A stretch of 15,284 nt of DNA from JANRKG01 sp033763635 (GTDB lineage Bacteria; Cyanobacteriota; Cyanobacteriia; GCF-001939115). Below are positions 14,073 to 15,284 of the stretch, piece after piece; the first letter of the stretch is position 1, and each line of letters starts with the position of its first letter. A program made the position numbers and the translations under genes. Location of the stretch: the NCBI GenBank assembly GCA_033763635.1, contig JANRKG010000317.1, positions 1 to 15,284 of the forward strand, written 5' to 3'. The notes below the pieces were generated by a model, which did not search any database, was not told the DNA's origin, and worked only from the letters and a program-made list of their open reading frames with translations.

Positions 14073-14855
14073 TCACAGTTCGGTTGCAGGGCTTCCTGCT
14101 CCAGCGACGACCGCTCGAAAGTTCACCACTGAGCCGATCACCACAATCGCCGGAGCCTCAAAGCCGTTCGCCGCTATTTGCTCTACGATCGTCCCTAGCG
14201 TTCCAATCAGTTCCTCCTGATCCGGGCGAGTGCCCCACCGGATGAGGGCGATCGGGGTTTCTTCCTTCAACCCCGCTGCCACGAGTTGGGGAATGATGTG
14301 AGGGAGATTGTGGATGCCCATGTAGATCACGATCGTTTCTGATCCCTGGGCGACCGCTTGCCAGTTCACTTCTGGGCGATACTTACCCGCTGCCTCGTGA
14401 CCTGTTACGAACGTAACGGAGGAACTGTAAGACCGATGGGTGAGGGGAATGCCAGCGTAGGCAGGGGCCGCAATGCCCGAAGTTACCCCCGGCACAACTT
14501 CGACAGAAACTCCCGCTTTGGCCAGATCCTCCATTTCCTCGCCGCCCCGCCCAAACACAAAGGGATCGCCCCCTTTCAGGCGAACGACGATCGCATGGTC
14601 GTGAGCCAGGTCAATCAACGTCTGGGTGGTCGTCTCTTGTAGCAACGAGTGCCGCCCCCGACGCTTGCCAGCATCAATGCGCTCTGCACGGGGATTGATC
14701 ATTGCCAGAATGGGCGCACTGACCAGGGCATCATACACAACGACATCGGCGCATTCCAGTAGGGTTTTCCCCTTCAACGTTAACAAGCCTGGATCTCCTG
14801 GTCCTGCGCCCACAAGATACACCTTACCGAGACAAGAAGATTGCATGGTTGTCAT
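14073..14855 (-). CDS. cobA: Uroporphyrinogen-III C-methyltransferase (SUMT)
   Basis: Transfers two methyl groups from S-adenosylmethionine to C2 and C7 of uroporphyrinogen III, giving precorrin-2 for siroheme (nitrite and sulfite reductases) and cobamides. It is 260 residues, the single-domain length without the CysG oxidase/chelatase part. Motifs: VYLVGAGPGDPGLLTLKG (13-30), VVVYDALVS, the SAM loop VVRLKGGDPFVFGRGGEE (about 90-107), VEVVPGVTSGIAAPAYAGIP with LTHR following, FVTGHE and ETIVIYMG. ATG 14855 is used; an ATG three codons later (14846) is an alternative, and neither has a Shine-Dalgarno match because the upstream DNA is a TTACA repeat array ending 4 bp before the start. It follows the SirB-like gene on the same strand after 70 bp. 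The helicase gene is convergent, with only 13 bp between the two ends. Confidence 0.96.
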   Translation of the reverse strand: MTTMQSSCLGKVYLVGAGPGDPGLLTLKGKTLLECADVVVYDALVSAPILAMINPRAERIDAGKRRGRHSLLQETTTQTLIDLAHDHAIVVRLKGGDPFVFGRGGEEMEDLAKAGVSVEVVPGVTSGIAAPAYAGIPLTHRSYSSSVTFVTGHEAAGKYRPEVNWQAVAQGSETIVIYMGIHNLPHIIPQLVAAGLKEETPIALIRWGTRPDQEELIGTLGTIVEQIAANGFEAPAIVVIGSVVNFRAVVAGAGSPATEL

Positions 14856-14859
14856 GAAA

Positions 14860-14917
14860 TTACAGGCGAATTACAAAAAATACAGAAAAATTACAGGCAA
14901 GTTACAGGCAAGTTACA
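14860..14917. promoter_or_regulatory. Array of six TTACA boxes with mainly 11 bp period upstream of cobA
   Basis: TTACA starts at 14860, 14871, 14891, 14902 and 14913, with a variant ATACA at 14880 (steps 11, 9, 11, 11, 11). Three copies continue as TTACAGGC(A/G)A. The array fills the gap between the SirB-like stop and the cobA start, ending 4 bp from the start codon. TTACA direct repeats at about one helical turn are the core of HLR1, the site of the cyanobacterial OmpR-type regulator RpaB, though HLR1 has a 10 bp step and A/T after TTACA. Regulator identity is inference. Confidence 0.55.
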
Positions 14918-14925
14918 CGAAAAAA

Positions 14926-15284
14926 TTATGAGTCCATTGGAGTCAGCGACCGATCGGGTTCCATTAAATCAATCACTAAATCTGCCAGGTCTAGAGTTGG
15001 CCCTAGCGATTCCATTAAGTGGATTGTTACGGTTTCAAATTGCTGAGAGAGTTGAGCGATCTGCTGGGCGATCGCCTCTATAATTCCCCCTGCAAACAGA
15101 AAATAAGGTTGTACGGCAATGGTTGTATGCCCTGCGTAGACGAACCGTTCTACTTGCGTTTCCAAACTGGGACGGGTAGACCAGTAGGCCGCTACCGCCC
15201 CCAGTTGGACAGCCAGCCTTTCCACCACCTCTTTGCTCCCAGTCCTGCGGCTTCCATGAGAGAGCAGGATTCGTCCTGTTGCCT
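14926..15284 (-). CDS. sirB: Sirohydrochlorin chelatase (CbiX/SirB type), cut at the right edge
   Basis: The last 118 codons of a CbiX-family chelatase that would insert Fe2+ (siroheme) or Co2+ (anaerobic B12 route) into sirohydrochlorin. The frame stays open to the window end, so the 5' end is missing and the GTG at 15228 is internal. Reading from the edge gives GRILLSHGSRRTGSKEVVERLA, whose SHGSRR holds the family's first metal-binding His. Next come YWSTRPSLETQVERFVYAG, then VQPYFLFAGGIIEAIAQQI, where most family members have GxH (second His) after PYFLF; here it reads GGI. The end is LGPTLDLADLVIDLM. The neighbour cobA makes its precursor, which supports a siroheme role. It contains an exact HIP1 site. 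Confidence 0.85.
   Translation of the reverse strand, partial: ATGRILLSHGSRRTGSKEVVERLAVQLGAVAAYWSTRPSLETQVERFVYAGHTTIAVQPYFLFAGGIIEAIAQQIAQLSQQFETVTIHLMESLGPTLDLADLVIDLMEPDRSLTPMDS
15068..15075. repeat. HIP1 octamer GCGATCGC inside the SirB-like gene
   Basis: The second exact HIP1 site of the window, within coding sequence, as is usual for this element. Confidence 0.9.

Noticed and set aside
14856..14925. NtcA site (GTA-N8-TAC) or cobalamin riboswitch upstream of cobA
   Set aside because: The plus strand of this gap contains no GTA, so the palindrome cannot be formed, and 70 bp of simple repeats cannot hold a cobalamin riboswitch.
1..15284. Mobile element, phage, toxin-antitoxin or defence system
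   Set aside because: No transposase, integrase, nuclease-methylase pair or small toxin-antitoxin pair was recognised; the helicase is XPB-like and stands behind hisH, with no defence partners.

Overview
The window looks like chromosomal DNA of a filamentous or Leptolyngbya-like cyanobacterium. The support is the very frequent CGATCG core with two exact HIP1 octamers (GCGATCGC), two DUF3370 proteins (a family I know almost only from cyanobacteria), a formylglycine-enzyme-like protein with the cyanobacterial DAVLGG motif, and short GGAAT-type intergenic repeats. No RNA gene, CRISPR array, transposase, integrase or phage gene was seen. This reads as ordinary gene-dense chromosome, not as a mobile island.

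Region 1 (1-3264, minus strand) is a likely stress or detoxification group. In transcription order it holds a DJ-1/PfpI protein with a helical C-terminal extension, a SRPBCC (cyclase/dehydrase-like) protein with an N-terminal glycine-rich membrane segment, and a zinc-dependent medium-chain alcohol/formaldehyde dehydrogenase. A strong hairpin terminator closes the group. Region 2 (3265-4448, plus strand) is a roughly 300 bp divergent intergenic stretch followed by a formylglycine-generating-enzyme-like (SUMF1-fold) protein that lacks one of the two catalytic cysteines.

Region 3 (4510-11843, minus strand) is an envelope-directed series. In transcription order it holds a small pyroglutamyl-peptidase-like (C15) protein, two tandem DUF3370 paralogues, an HlyD/MacA-type periplasmic adaptor, a MacB-type ABC permease without an ATPase domain, and a secreted protein with a predicted outer-membrane beta-barrel C-terminus. 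Adaptor and permease are separated by 2 bp and must be one unit. The ATPase and any TolC-like partner are not in the window. The downstream end of the first-transcribed DUF3370 gene carries four copies of a short repeat that includes its own last codons and stop.

Region 4 (11931-14059, plus strand) has hisH (histidine biosynthesis), transcribed divergently from the C15 gene, followed after 14 bp by an XPB/Rad25-like SF2 DNA helicase. Region 5 (14073-15284, minus strand) is a siroheme branch of tetrapyrrole synthesis: a CbiX/SirB-type sirohydrochlorin chelatase (cut by the right edge) and then cobA/sumT uroporphyrinogen-III methyltransferase. The 70 bp between them is almost filled by six TTACA boxes with mainly 11 bp period. 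They resemble the direct-repeat sites of OmpR-family regulators such as RpaB (HLR1).

I did not find a convincing new defence or mobile system. The items most worth a second look are the TTACA array before cobA, the repeated gene-end motif behind a DUF3370 gene, the DUF3370/adaptor/permease/barrel series, and several family members with altered key residues (FGE-like, XPB-like, SirB-like).
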